A DNA stretch of 64,000 nucleotides from Primula veris (lineage: Eukaryota > Streptophyta > Magnoliopsida > Ericales > Primulaceae): positions 19,403,342-19,467,341 of the forward strand of contig OY821745.1 of assembly GCA_963682055.1 (NCBI GenBank), given 5' to 3'. Below the pieces are notes generated by a model. It had not been told where the DNA came from and made no database searches. It was given only the letters and a program-made list of their open reading frames with translations. The first letter of the stretch is position 1. Each line of letters begins with the position of its first letter. This document shows, one piece after another, positions 1 to 12,673 of the stretch. A program made the position numbers and the translations under genes.

Positions 1-2200
1 CGATTTTAAAAATTTGTAGGTGTTTGGACACTAATATTATTTAGCTTCTAAAAAGCAGATTTTTAGGCTAGTAAAGCTAAGAAATACAGATTTTTGAAAT
101 CTAGATTTCAATGGATTTTTTAAACATATTTTTAAAATATGATTTTGAACCAAGAAACCAAACATAGCCAATCTCACTAAACAAAGTGATAAGTTTTACA
201 GCATCTTTAATTATGTTCCGAAGAAATAACTTATGCCTCGTTTGTAACAATACACTGAAGCGGAATCTAACACAAGTACAATACATGATTGGATCTACAC
301 ACACACACACACATATATATATAAACACTGCAAGTCTTATGAATTTGTAAGAGAGAAGACAATCATTTGGATGCTTAAGAAAGCTGTAATGAATAACAGG
401 ACACAAATTTCTTTCTTTTTCGAAAGTACAAAACAGTGTTGAAATAAACCCTTGAATTAAAACTGAAATAAACAATGATCACCAGCCTAATACAGCATCA
501 TATATCTCAAATAGGAAAGGAAAAGAAATAACAGTTAGTCACCAATATATTCTCCAAAATGTTGCCCAGGTTCTCGCCATAGACATGGACACTTGATAAA
601 ACAACCCACTCCAAAATCAAAATAAAATGTCACCGAAGAATTCAAAATGTTCCTTAACCATATCAATAACATCAATTACTAACTAGCAATAAGAATGACC
701 ATTTAATCAAATCAGCTAAAGCCAAAAATAACATGAAATAGAGATTAATGATGTTTATTGTATAATGAGACCTTGTGTAGATAACTCATCAACACATGAT
801 CTAATCAATGAATATATACTAGAATAAGAATGTATATAGAGTTTAGTCAGTAGTGCCACCCAACCACTCACTACACTAAGCAGAAATGCCAATAATCATC
901 ATCATCGCTCGGATCTTTGGCTCTTTTCTTGTTCCTTGTTTTTTCAAATCCAAATTTTTATCCACGACATTTTTCAACAGATTTAAGCAGTTTTATTAAA
1001 TACAACTTAATTGACTGCAAAAATATGAAAGAGTTACGCGACCAACAATGTGCACCCTGATAACAACAATGTCTTAATGAACTATTCTTAGCCCACAACA
1101 GAATTACTAAAGTACAGTAGACAACAATATATTCAAAATAAAAAAATTAAGGGGTTTGTATACACGTTGGGGAGGAGGGAAGGGGTGAGGGGAGAAATCC
1201 TGGGGAGAAAGAAGAAAGAAAGGGCTCAGATGAGGAGGAGAAAAGAGGAGGAGATGGTGAAGGGTTTAAAGGAGGAAGGATGAGGTAAAGAGAGAAGGAG
1301 GCTATGAGTTAAACGGCCTGGGGGCATCCCCTCCCTCATGCCGGCAGCAGCGGAAGAAATATATCTAGGGTTTGGGTAAGAGAGTGGAAGAGGGGGTAGC
1401 TTGAATTCTTGGTTGTAGACACTCTTCTAAAAATTAGTTTGACATGAAAAGACTACTGGACAGATGTAATCGTAGTAACTTCCTAACTAGAAACAGAAAT
1501 TTCTTTGCTTATCCATCATAAATATAAAACAAGTATACCAAATAAAAATGCAAGTCAGCTGTAGAATAATCAAAATGTAAAAGCATTTAATTATATAATT
1601 AAAGTAATTTTTACAAATTCTTAGGTTTTTTAAAACAACTTCTATTTATAGTAATAGTCAATAAAGGTGTTTACCACACTTGGCAAAAATCCTTATAATT
1701 AATTCCAGTCAGACCTTCTGGACTGTCACTTACATTGAAAGTAATTCAGGAGAGCATAACAAAGCAAGTAATTTAAAAGATATCATTGTGCACTGCATTT
1801 AGTTTCAGCCTTATTGATGAAGGCGAATTTTCTGTAAAATATATGAGAAAAAAGATTTTCAACTACTAAAAAAGGCAAAATTTGAAGTGTAACCTTTTCA
1901 AGTTTACAAATTCCCTCCTTCCAGATTTCTTAAGTATACTATTTTCAAGTAAGTTTATAAGATCCTCTTCAAACAAAGACTATAACCATAACATACATCA
2001 AGGAAAAGACTGAACTTAAGGTTGATTCTGATGAAGCAAACCAGAAAAGAATCACCGAGAAGCATCAGTTGCAGGGGAATAATTCGTGAGTATTTTGATT
2101 AATCCTCATCAAACCCTTTCTTTCCTTGTTTGATTTTGTAATTCTATGGTGCATATTTATCGACCACCAATTAATTTATATGAACTAGACCTGAACAACT
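1..2200. other. Intergenic AT-rich DNA, no gene recognised
   Basis: No convincing coding region was found on either strand. A compound microsatellite, CA repeats followed by TA repeats, lies at about 296-324. A short open stretch around 2010-2090 is rich in Lys, Glu and Gln codons and could be an exon scrap, but nothing confirms it. The purine-rich tract at 1150-1425 is listed separately. Confidence 0.6.
1149..1425 (-). promoter_or_regulatory. Polypyrimidine tract (minus strand) with telo-box-like motif, possible dead promoter or 5' leader
   Basis: On the plus strand this stretch is strongly purine-rich (G and A runs), so the minus strand is CT-rich like many plant 5' leaders. Near 1360-1372 the minus strand contains AACCCTAG, similar to a telo-box. 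A minus-strand ATG follows near 1340, but its frame closes after about 34 codons and no known protein is seen. It may be the 5' end of a decayed gene or repeat. The functional call is weak. Confidence 0.25.
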
Positions 2201-2499
2201 AACTCTATAAATACCAATGCTTCCTCACATGCCACGCGTTTATGTCGACATTGAGAACATAAACGTTACACCTAAGTCTAGCCCCATTGTACCGTGTACC
2301 AACTACGACAGAGGTAATATAGCGCTCAATCATAGATACTTGTTAGGCCACACACCTAGATCTTTACATTTATCCGCCAGATCTAATTTAATATTTGTAT
2401 TGCCTACAGCTTATGAAATCCCCAAACATCGATATGCCTTCATCCAAAAAATTTGGGGTTGGCTATATGAAACCATATAAGAAATCATATTGTCTCTAT

Positions 2500-3449
2500 A
2501 TTCTGATCCCCCACTCTTTTTAATTTAAAAAAAGAAACTTATCCAACAATATCTTACAAGTGCCAAAAGGGACACTTAAAATTAGAAAAGGAACTGACAT
2601 GATAGGGACTTTTTTACATGTAGCAATACTAAATAGAAAAGGACAAGTGGGCAACCCTGGCATGAATGTACGGATGAATGGATGAAGAAAACATCAATTT
2701 TTTCAAGTTTCTATTATGATTTACCTTACGGGGAAGCTTCATTCAATGTGCTTCTATTATTCAGAAAAGTTCTCTAGATCTATCCAACAACAACAACAAA
2801 AAACAGAGTGCTTGTAATAATTAGGCGCCTAAGCGAACAATAATGTAAAGTAAATTAAATTTAGATGTTTTAAATTCAGGTTACTGTTATATCATAGACT
2901 AAAAGATGCATGTTTAAGCTAATAACTGGAAAATGTGCAACAATTTTATTTATATTTATTTTTCGTCTTGTTTACTTTATTCATTTCGATGTCCAACTGC
3001 ATCTAACAGCCGCTTACTAGGAAACAAAGTACGTATATTTTCCTGTTCATTACTATATGCGAACCTGTTACCTGGAATCATTCTAGTCCTCACATACTTG
3101 ACTTACATGTAACATCTGAGCAGGGCTTTGAGACTGAGTACTACGTAAATGCTAAAAATATATATATACGGCCCCCTATATATACTATGACTAAATTGCA
3201 TCGCCCCAGAAAAAAACCACAAAAGGATCCACATTTGACAAGTATACAACATGAACTTTCATATAAAAAATTATACAACTATGTTTTAAAAAAAATTGCA
3301 TTTCGAATTCCAATAAAACAAACACCATAACTTTTATATGCTTCTTGTATACCCTCAAGGTAAATTTAACTAGCATTGCCGTAGGCTCCCGTCACTAATT
3401 CCTCTACAAAAAGAGTTGTAAGGCCTCTTCTATACATCAAATATATAGA
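2500..3449. other. Intergenic DNA, nothing recognised
   Basis: AT-rich, with no supported gene, RNA or repeat structure on either strand. Confidence 0.5.
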
Positions 3450-3772
3450 TTTAGATATTCCAAGTGTACTTATTGGTGTATGTGAACATCAATTCAGGTA
3501 AATCGCAACAAAGTTTCTGAAATTGTCATATTCCAAGAAAAAAGAGGTCTGATCTTGATCAATATGTACTAACGCCAATTGGAATGCTACAAAGCCAACT
3601 CAGAGATCTACTCCATGAACCAGAATTCTCTAGGCATTTACGAGAAGTTGAAGAAGTGCTAATATCACAGAATATAAATAACCAAGTATCCCCTGGTGAA
3701 ATGGGGCTTGGATGTGTGGACTACTCAACCAAAGAACAAACAAATGAGGTTTACTTCTCATGTGGCATCTAG
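3450..3772 (+). pseudogene. Exon-like segment, copy 1, with in-frame stop
   Basis: This segment and the one at 4758-5055 share an intron-like lead (TTTAGATATTCCAAGTGTAC here), an acceptor-like ATTCAG ending at 3497, and the same reading frame after it. Shared residues include PR, the block TPIG, and PGEMGLG here against PGEIGLG in copy 2. Copy 1 has a TGA at 3518-3520 exactly where copy 2 has TGG (Trp), so it is probably a dead duplicate. After the GLG motif the frames diverge. I do not recognise the protein family. A decayed gene or an alternative exon of an unrecognised gene are both possible. Confidence 0.45.
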
Positions 3773-3779
3773 TTGGTTT

Positions 3780-4757
3780 GCACCGCCTTGCTCTTTTCAG
3801 TACAACTATATCTATAAATTTATTTCCTTTGGACTGAAGTTCTTAACATTTCTGTTGTTATACATTAACTTCTAGGTTCCGTCTGAGATAGTGAATTTCA
3901 GCAATATTTGGGTTTTGGTGGTTCATTATGCTTTTAAAGGTGTTAGTGGATAGACACCTATTAGCTATATTTTATCCAATGTTGGGATACCAAAATAGAC
4001 AAGCCAAATGTTAGGGCACAAAATCAAACATACCTAATAGGTTGGGCACTAAAGTGAAGTTTTCCTTTTTAATACACCGATGTATTCTTTTACAAATAAG
4101 GTTTTCTCTTCCCCAAAATTAATAAAAATATTACAAAAATCACTCATTTCCCTTTTCTTATTGTAAACCATGACTCAAACATTGGCTTCTAGTTTCAAGG
4201 TCGTTATAGATGTCTTTAGTGTATCTATATATCGTATCCTTAGGACTGAAACATTCGATAAATTCTAGTTGCAAAGCACAGACTAATTACCTAATACTTC
4301 CTGTTGTACTATAAAACTGTGGAAACAGAGAAGCTTAAAAGATATCCTCCTCAATTTTCATCCACTATACTTATTATTTGAAGTCCTTTTACAATCGACC
4401 GGTTAACAAATTAGACCTTTCCCTAAAAAAAATTGTTGTTAATTTTGTCCTGTTATCTTCTCTTGTCTTTGTGAGATCAAGAAAATTTTAACTTTCCCAT
4501 TTTCCCCTTTGATATTCTTTACCTCAAGTTGCATTAAGTAAACATCTCGTACATAATATCCTTATGTGCCAATATTACAATTCTACACTTTTAAAACTAC
4601 TAAATTAAACATATTCATAGCTTACCATTTCCATCCCAATGATAACTTGTTTAGGAGCGTCATTCACTTCCTGAATACTTCTTAACATCTTTTGTCTGCA
4701 TACCAGTCATAACAATTCATCACCAAATAGGTTATACGTGTACCACGAAATAATAAA
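3780..4757. other. Spacer between the two exon-like copies
   Basis: AT-rich DNA with no recognised coding region. It separates the two related exon-like segments and may be intron of the same old gene. Confidence 0.4.
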
Positions 4758-5055
4758 TTTTAGGTATTCCAACTGTACTTATAAGCCTTAGTTTACATGA
4801 AATTCAGGTAAAGTGAAACCATGTCTTTGGGAAGCTGATGTTCCAAGACAAGAAACATCAGTGCGTGACCCGTATGGGCAAACACCCATAGGAATATTAG
4901 CAAGGAGACTGAAACAAGTTAAGAAGCTACCAGAGTTCGCTTACGCAGAAGAAGAAGGAGTTCTGATATATGAGAGAACAAATAACTATATAGCCCCAGG
5001 TGAAATTGGTCTTGGAGCTATGTTGCTGAAGCCATTCAACTCAAACATGGAATAA
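4758..5055 (+). CDS. Exon-like segment, copy 2, open, unknown protein (partial)
   Basis: The segment follows an acceptor-like ATTCAG ending at 4807. From there the frame is open to the stop at 5053-5055, about 81 codons. It contains a Trp-Glu pair near the start, the block TPIG, a charged helix-like middle and the motif APGEIGLGA. It aligns over its length with copy 1 at 3450-3772, including the residues around PR, TPIG and PGE(I/M)GLG, so the frame was probably once under protein selection. No start codon in good context and no downstream donor could be fixed. The family is not recognised. It may be one exon of a larger gene or a relic. Confidence 0.4.
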
Positions 5056-5059
5056 AGTT

Positions 5060-6850
5060 TCAGGTTCTCTTTGGAAAGAATATTTTTATAATCATTAGAG
5101 ATTTTGAAATTTTATTTTGTTTTAAGCTTATCAAACATATATTTATACATAACTGGCTTTTGCATTATGTTAGAGTTTAAATATTGTAATTGTTCTTTTC
5201 TTATCATGTTTCCCTATTACCTCCCTTCACCCCCACACCACACACACAAACACAGAGAACCCACTTCCCGAAAGTAAACTCACTCATTATCCTTGATTAA
5301 TCTCTCGCCACCTATAGGCTTTTGGTTTGTACATCTCCTCGCTCTTCAATAAGCTCAAAAGTAATTGCAAAACTTGGATAGGTGTGTATCTAGAATGTTC
5401 CTTAGTACTGTAAAGTGACAATTTGTTCTTAAATGCAAATTATTTCCAGTAACAAACTAAGAGTAGAGTCTGGGAATCGAGGTTCTGAGACTTGTTCATT
5501 CTTAATGCCCCTTAGGTTGCTTTCTAGGCTAAATAAACAAATCACACTTTAGTCAATAGTTCTTCTTTTCTGATAAGCGTGTTAGTCATGAGTGGATTTT
5601 ATTTGCAATTTATGCATGACCGTTTCATATTACACACTAGGTGACCTATTAATCAGTAAAAAAAATACTGGTTGTTTTATATACTCCTATTCAGAATTTT
5701 TTTTTTTTTTTGTTTTAAGAACAGCAACCAAATACACTTTACTTATCGGATTATTCCATAAATAAAGCCAACCAGCAAAACAAACCATACAGACACAAAA
5801 TCACAGGCTCACAGCAATTATTAAGCAAAAATAAAATAAAATAATCTTAAAATTGTAACCAATCCAGCAAACTGAATATGTGTAACACTATACAGTGCCG
5901 GTTATGGTGCAAGACAAATAAGCCGGTTCGCTTAGACGCCAGTCCCTGAATAGGCGCAAAAATGAGAGGAATAATTTTTATTTCCTTTTAGAAAAAAGGC
6001 TTTTTTTCACTAATACAATCCAAGAAGAACACATGTCATTTGATGATATTTTTTCTGTAATGTAAAAAATAATATTTTGTTTGTAATGACATGGTTCGAA
6101 TTTTGTAACTTTTCGGTGAATTTCATTTTTTTACTCAAGTAATCAATTTTTAGGACAAAGTAAAAAAAAAAACGAATAAAAAGTACCACTTAGGTGTAGA
6201 ATAACATTAAAATAAACACAAAATATTTTTTGCCAGGGCTTTCTATTACACTATTATAGCTTTCCCAATTTTATGTGTTGTTTGATTAGGCATGCAAAAA
6301 ATAAATACATCCCCATATAGAAAATACAACTAGAAGGAATAACACATTGAATTGAAATAAATACAAATAAGGGAAAGTATGTAAAGAATATGAAATTGAG
6401 GAATAAATATTAAATAGTACGCGTATATGAAAGGCTTACTTGTAGCGATTCGTAAAGTAGCGGGTTTGATTAAACAGTTTTCCCTTTGGAGAAATAAACA
6501 GATTTTCTCTGCAAAAAAAGAAAACCTATTTATAGTTTAGGGAAGTTTATAATTCAGTACAACTTTTAGTACTTTATCTAGACTTAGACCAACCGCATAG
6601 TTTCACGTATATCACCGTTTTATATATACAGTTCTAAAATTATAAATTATAGTAAATTTTATTTTATTTATCGATTACCTCAATTACACATTAAATCAAA
6701 TATATTTTATTATAATTAAAATAATAATTTTTCTTTCTTAATTTTCTTCTATTCTCTCTAATTTATTTGTACTTTTATTTGTATTTTTCAAAGTTGTGAT
6801 AGATAAATTGATTAAAAAAAACTGATAATTTGTATAAAACAAAACGTTTG
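5060..6850. other. Intergenic AT-rich DNA
   Basis: No gene, RNA or structured repeat could be supported. Short homopolymer runs of T occur near 5696-5712. Confidence 0.5.
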
Positions 6851-7095
6851 CTTATAAGGCTCTGTTTGTTTCATAGTAAAATATTTACAGAGGAAAAATA
6901 TTTTTCGGGTAAAGTTTTACGGTGCAAACTTTTGTTTGCATTTTATTTACGGGTGTTTGGTGCGTCAAAGGTTTCCCATGTGAATTCTATTGAAATTCAA
7001 AAATCTATTAGTTATTTAAATTAGACAAATTCGATGCATAAATAAATAAACATTGTTTATATTTTAAACAAAATATTTTAAGATGAAAAACATCA

Positions 7096-7160
7096 AAAAT
7101 TAACTAAAAGTCATAAAAATTAACTAAAAGTCACAAAAATTAACTAAAAGTCACAAAAAT
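7096..7160. repeat. 20-bp tandem repeat inside the Harbinger-like element
   Basis: The unit AAAATTAACTAAAAGTCACA is repeated about three and a half times with a T/C change, ending where the sequence shifts to AATGAATAAG. Confidence 0.8.
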
Positions 7161-7385
7161 GAATAAGTTCGTGAAAGTTTAAAAATATTAGTGATTAAAA
7201 TCACAATTATTTTGACGGAAAAAAAGCTAAAAGTTCGTCTACTTTTCTGAAAGGAACTTCGTCAACATGTATAGGAAAATTAACCTAAACACATATTTTA
7301 TTTCATATACGTCACTTATAATAACTTATAATTTTTTAACATATAAACTCATAAAATTATAAGTATAGAATATATTATTGACTTT

Positions 7386-7880
7386 TTTTAGCTTTTTCAA
7401 ATTTTCTTGGGTTTTTTAGATTTTTCGGAATTTTTTGTTTTATTTTTTCCATTTTTTTGTTATTTTTTAGATTTTTTCCTATTTATTTATATTTTTATTG
7501 GTTAATTACATTTTATCTTTTTCAAATTTTCTTGGGTGTTTTAGATTTTTCGGAATTTTTTGTTTTATTTTTTCCATTTTTTTGTTATTTTTAGATTTTT
7601 TCCTATTTATTTATATTTTTATTGGTTAATTAGATTTTAGCTTTTTCAAAAAATTTTGGGTCTTTTAGATTTTTCGGAATTTTTTGTTTTATTTTTTTTC
7701 ATTTTTTTGTTATTTTTTTAGATTTTTTCCTATTTATTTATATTTTTATTGGTTAACTAGATTTTAGCTTTTTCAAATTTTCTTGGGTTTTTTAGATTTT
7801 CCATATTTTTTTATTTTTTTCCTTTTTGTTATTTTTTAGAATTTTTCGTGTTTTTTCCTTTTTTTTTATTGGTTAGTAGA
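7386..7880. repeat. Four tandem copies of a ~125-bp T-rich unit
   Basis: The marker CTTTTTCAAA recurs at about 7392, 7517, 7641 and 7768, a period of 124-127 bp. Each unit then carries TTTTCTTGGG, TTAGATTTTTCGGAATTT and TTTTTATTGGTTA-like blocks, with growing divergence in the fourth copy. The array lies wholly inside the transposon at 6858-8146. Confidence 0.85.
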
Positions 7881-8149
7881 TAGAATTAGACTAATTATTA
7901 AATAATTTTGAAGAATAGGCCTATAATTAATAATAGTTATAATACTAGTATTAGAAAGAATATAGAGAGAAGCTCCGTAAACCGTTTACAACTTTATTTG
8001 CGGGGTAATCGTTTTTCCCAATTTTACTGGATATGTGGAAAAGTTTTCCAAAAAAAAAATGTTTTACATTAAATCAATCACCCGGAAAATCTATTTTACC
8101 CGTAAATGTTTGTTTACCCCCATTTTACAATAAAACAAACAGAGCCTAA

Positions 8150-10280
8150 GTTGTAAATGTGTATTTTTTACTTTAAATATAATAAAACGTCTAAGTTATT
8201 TAATGCGTTTGCTCTAGTAAATTAATTTGGGTTGAAAAAAATTGATATAAGTATATTAAAATATAGTAATATTTAGTTATGATAATAAATTTGATAGAAA
8301 AACTGAAAAATGTACAAAGTTAAGCTGTTATCCTAAAAATATAAAAGTAATGCTAATTAACTTAAAGGTCCATGTAGCAAAAGCTATTCAATAAGTTGCC
8401 CTAGTGACAATTGGCTGCTGATTTATTTATGTAGACATACGAAATTCGGTACAAATAACAATTGTAGATGGGACATGCGGTATTGGTGTTAAGACAGGCG
8501 TGTCTTACAGACCGATACTGACCCGTCCCTCCATACTTATTTACGCGGTGATGTTTTCTCGATCTACGTGTAACTTATGAGAGAAACGTTAATTGTAAAA
8601 TATTATAGTAAAGGTATGGAACTCAGGGTTCTTGTAAAAAATGAACCACCCTCCTTTCTTATCTAAGGAATTGGAAATTGAGCTAAACACACCAACATTC
8701 ATATTTGGGAATCTCATAAACACGTATATCAAAATTATTTAAATTATGTTAATTACTTTTTTGTATGGTTGTTTTCTAACATGGATACTAATTTCCAATT
8801 TTGTTGTGAAGATTTACTTATGTACGCATTGTTGTTAAGAAATAATTACACCGATTATAATACTCATCTCCGCTTTTTGTGTTTTTCTGCCTTAAACAAG
8901 TTTTAAGTTTTTACTCGCGAAGAAGTGACATTTTTTTTAGCTAAAAAAATCAAGCACATTTGCTTAAAAACAGCTTCCAAAAGACAAGTCCTCTGTGCTG
9001 TTGCACTAGATGAACTTATAATTAACTGATCAAATTTACTTAAGCCCGAGTTCATAACATTTGCAACTTACACACAGAGAAACAACTCAAAGGGGATGGA
9101 CTAGGTGGTGACATGTGAGGGGGACCTGTACCTAGTTTGACAATAGAACTATTTAATTTGTTTTGTGTGTATTTTAGTCTAAATCTCTCTAGTAAAACAT
9201 CTTCTGCCTTTACGTACTAATTTAAAATGAACACATGAATTAATAATTATGGGCATTTATAAGGCCCCTCCCTCGAAACAATTATGGGTCCGCCACTTAT
9301 TCAACTGCCTGTCTGTAAATATTAATGGTTAAATGAAGAATATTATCGAAATGATTGAGGGTATTTGTAAAAAAAAAAAATTAAGTTCCTTTCTCATTCA
9401 GTAAGTTATAATTATGTGAGTAGTTATAGAGATATAATGATCAGTATGTCTTGAAGCGGGGTGGGTGAGATGATTGTTGATGTTCTGCAAAGAGATTAAT
9501 ATATAGGCTTTGTTTCATTGTTTGAAAAGAAGCATCAAAGTGTAATGAGTAATGTTTGCTTTTGGAAATGATGAAGGTATTTGAAAATCTTTTTAGCTCT
9601 TTTATATTTGCTCAAAATGGGCTGAATTCAATTGTTCAGCTAGAAGTTTGGGATTCTCTAGTTTTTTTCATCTGAAAAAGCTAGAAGCTTTTAAGCAAGA
9701 TTGTACTAGCTGTCTAGCTTTCGTATGATACTAAAAAGAGCCAGCGTACTCTCTTGAAAGTTGCAACTGAAAAAGCCCTTCGATTATATTGATCGCAACA
9801 TGTGAAAAATATATTGATTTATGTAATTATAGGCCACCATATCCGTTTGGGGACAATATACCAAATCTACCTATACTTTTACTTATTGACTTACAATTTA
9901 TATTTATATTAAATTGCATCGTGTTAACTAATGTCTTTTTGGTAGTTATTATGGTTGTCATCCTGACTGTCACCATGCTTTTTCTTTACACTCATGAAAA
10001 GACTTTTAAATCTGATTTTGATGCTGTCTCTTAATGTGTGTTTAATTTTGAAGTATAACAATCAGATGGATGGTAATTTTGTAAGTCTTACTCTAATTCG
10101 TGATATTTAATCGGTAAAATCAATTCCGGCAAGGAGATTGCGTTCAAGAGCCAACACGACTAAACAACATACGAGATCTAAAAAAAAACTGGTTTGAACA
10201 ACCTGTCACCCGCTACGTTGAAGATCATGACTTAAAGTCGAACCATAATATTATTTCGTTCCACCACAATGGCGGTGTTG
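8150..10280. other. Intergenic DNA, nothing recognised
   Basis: AT-rich, without a supported gene. The open frame near 9789-10034 has hydrophobic low-information content, no promoter context and no family resemblance. Confidence 0.5.
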
Positions 10281-10284
10281 ACTT

Positions 10285-10690
10285 AAACCTAAAAGGTCAG
10301 CGACACCAAGGAAACGGGACAGACCAGTAAAATCAAAAGAAATATCGCAGTTTAGTCCGCTAGGTCCTCAAGTTGCGGCGACACTTGTTCCTAATACAAT
10401 ACCTTGTGCGGTTGAAGAGACGGTGAGAATTTGTTTGAGCCAAATGTTAAATGATTTGGTTCAAAGTGATATGAGTAGTATCTCAAGGGGGTTTGGTGGG
10501 ATGTAGGTTTTAGTTCAATGAGTTTTAATTTGGGGAGTATTAGTCCTTTGGTTTGCTTAGATGGTGGTGATATGGGTAGCATGTTGGATGAAAGGTGGAG
10601 GAATCAACAGGTAATGGAGCTAGAAGTTTACTCAAATAGGTTGGCGTTGGTCCAGAACCAGATAAAGTCGATAATGTAGAAGTTGAGGTA
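10285..10690 (+). pseudogene. Degraded coding-like segment, family unknown
   Basis: From about 10290 to 10506 one plus-strand frame is open and protein-like, with basic residues first and then a mixed helix-like stretch, ending in a TAG after GFGGM. A second open stretch continues at about 10510-10680 in another frame, with the segment DERWRNQQVMELE, and ends in TAG. The base composition is less AT-rich than its flanks. This fits a gene fragment with one frameshift and stops. I do not recognise the family. The minus-strand open frames here are shadows. Confidence 0.25.
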
Positions 10691-11137
10691 TAAAGGGAGT
10701 GGATAGAGAGAGATGGCATTGGTGGAGTAGCAATTGGTCGAGAGCAGATCAAGAAGCACTGTTTTGAAATTTGTAATGTAGGTTTACGTTTAAATATTAA
10801 GTTCGTTTATCAGGGGACAATTCCTTCATAGAAGGACAGACTTTTAATGAAAGCTAGCTGCATTTTTTTCTCTCAGGTTTTTAGGGTCATAGGCATGGTA
10901 ATAATCTGTGGGTGAGTTTTCTAGTGTAAGTCTACAGTTTGTTGGTGTTTTAGATTTTATGGTTGCGTTAACTTATTATTGATTTTAGAAATAATTCATT
11001 TGAACGGTTTATTCCGGACAAGTCTCACCAACATTTTATGAACTCTTTTAGATGAGTTTGAATTTTTATACTACACTTTTTCTGAAAAAACGCACAAATC
11101 GTAAAAAAAAAATCTACAGTTTACAGTGTTTTTATGC

Positions 11138-11166
11138 AAACCGTACATTAAATGTACGGTTTGCAT
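11138..11166. repeat. Near-perfect palindrome in left terminal region
   Basis: GCAAACCGTACATT is followed, after a single A, by its reverse complement AATGTACGGTTTGC, a 29-base palindrome. Two more copies sit at the right end of the same element. Confidence 0.85.
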
Positions 11167-11189
11167 GTGTTTTTTTTTGTTTTTTTTTT

Positions 11190-11740
11190 GTATAATTTTA
11201 ATTTGTAAAATAGGAAAAAATATATCAAATATGCAAATCCATAATTCACTTAGCTATATATAATTGTTTGTTGTTTGTTTATATTAATTATATAAATTAT
11301 AATAATTGTTGATATTTGTCCCATTTTTGCATTATTATTATTTTTTTTTAATTTCAATTTGTAAAATAGGAAAAAATATATAAAATATGCAAATCCATAA
11401 TTCACTTAGCTATATATAATTGTTTGTTGTTTGTTTATATTAATTATATTAATTATAATAATTGTTGATATTTGTCCCATTTTTGCTTTATTTATTTTTT
11501 TTGTGTAATTTCAATTTGTAAAATAGGAAAAAATATATAAAATATGCAAATCCATAATTCACTTAGCTATATATAATTGTTTGTTGTTTGTTTATATTAA
11601 TTATATTAATTATAATAATTGTTGATATTTGTCCCATTTTTTCTTTATTTATTTTTTTTTGTGTAATTTCAATTTGTAAAATAGAAAAAAATATATAAAA
11701 TATGCAAATCCATAATTCACTTAGCTATATAATTATAGTT
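11190..11740. repeat. Direct subterminal array, about four copies of a ~160-bp unit
   Basis: Each unit contains AATTTGTAAAATAGGAAAAA, then ATGCAAATCCATAATTCACT, then TAGCTATATATAATTGTTTG and ends near TTGATATTTGTCCCATTTTT. Copies start near 11200, 11350, 11510 and 11670; the last is cut short where the coding region begins. Confidence 0.85.
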
Positions 11741-12666
11741 GGCAGATACCGACGCCTGACAGAGTAGTTCAAAATATGATTAGGGCTGGTTTTTATGGTA
11801 TTCACACTATAGGTAATTATAGCGTAGACCGAGGCTTGCTTACAGCCTTAGTTGATAGGTGGCGTGATGAGACTCACACGTTCCATTTTGTCGGTGGAGA
11901 GTTGGGGATATCTTTACAGGATGTAGAGATTATGCTTGGTCTCAGGGTGGATGGTCTTGCTGTTACCCGATCGGAGCGGAATGATAACAAGGCGAGCAGG
12001 TTAGATATGATAGAGAGTTTGTTGGGTGTTAGACCGGCTGACAATCAAGTGGATACAAACTGTTTGACAGTTAGACTTGATTGGATGTTACACACCTTTG
12101 GTGAATTACCCCCAACCCTAGTGATGACCGTTTGCTATATCAGTCTAGGGCTGCCATGTTATTATTACCGGGGGCACATGTGTTTTCAGATAAGAGCAGT
12201 GATCAGATTCCACTCTGGCATCTGCCATTTCTGGAGGATTTTGACACATGTGCTGAGTATAGTTGGGGATCAGCTCTTCTGGGCTGCCATGTTATTGTTC
12301 TGTGCCTCTCATTTGTAATGAGAAGATTGAGTTCCACCCCGCGGACAGGTTCATGGGACAGTTCGGTTTTGTTCAGCGAGTCCCTACATATATTTGGAAA
12401 CCCAGACAGGGTCACGGCAAGGATAGAAGATATGGGATTGTGCAAAAACACGATTGACCTGCACTTTTTGCAGAGTTTATAACCGTGTGGAATGACCGCC
12501 ACAACCGGCTTATTAACGGCGAATTTGGTACGGGGACGTCACCGGATTACATGAGATGGTATAGAGAGAGGACCCGCATATTTATAAACTCACCTGAACT
12601 TGCCCGATCATCTCACGGTTTTCGGGAGCATACGGGTGTGCTCAATAAAATGGTAACAACTAGTTA
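11741..12666 (+). pseudogene. Plant mobile domain (PMD, MAIN-like) gene, frameshifted
   Basis: The first frame (to about 12140) reads like the plant mobile domain family (PF10536): DRGLLTALVDRWRDETHTFH, then GELGISLQDVEIMLGL, the usual spacing of the W-R-ETHTFH and the LQDV..LGL motifs. The domain continues in other frames: a segment with LPFLEDFD and YSWGSALLG at about 12133-12292, one with HPADRFMGQFGFVQRVP at about 12330-12380, and one with YMRWYRERTR at about 12545-12580. At least three frame changes are needed, so the gene is dead as read. PMD proteins of Arabidopsis (MAIN, MAIL1) act in the nucleus in silencing and genome stability, and many copies are carried by transposons. It sits alone between the inverted arrays of the element. 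Confidence 0.8.
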
Positions 12667-12673
12667 AAGTTCA

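Larger units (their letters stand above)
6858..8146. mobile_element. Non-autonomous PIF/Harbinger (Tourist-like) DNA transposon
   Basis: The ends are inverted repeats: GGCTCTGTTTGTTT at 6858 and AAACAAACAGAGCC ending at 8146. The inverted match extends about 25 bp with two mismatches. A 3-bp direct repeat TAA flanks it at 6855-6857 and 8147-8149. A TWA target duplication with this kind of GG(C/G)-rich terminal repeat is the pattern of the PIF/Harbinger superfamily. At 1,289 bp with no transposase frame it is non-autonomous. Most of the inside is AT-rich and holds two tandem arrays. Confidence 0.75.

Noticed and set aside
2217..2480. 87-codon plus-strand frame just after a TATA-like CTATAAATA
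   Set aside because: No family resemblance, AT-rich flanks, no leader or terminator signals; a chance frame is as likely.
12203..12502. Minus-strand frame across the plant mobile domain pseudogene
   Set aside because: Shadow of the domain on the other strand.
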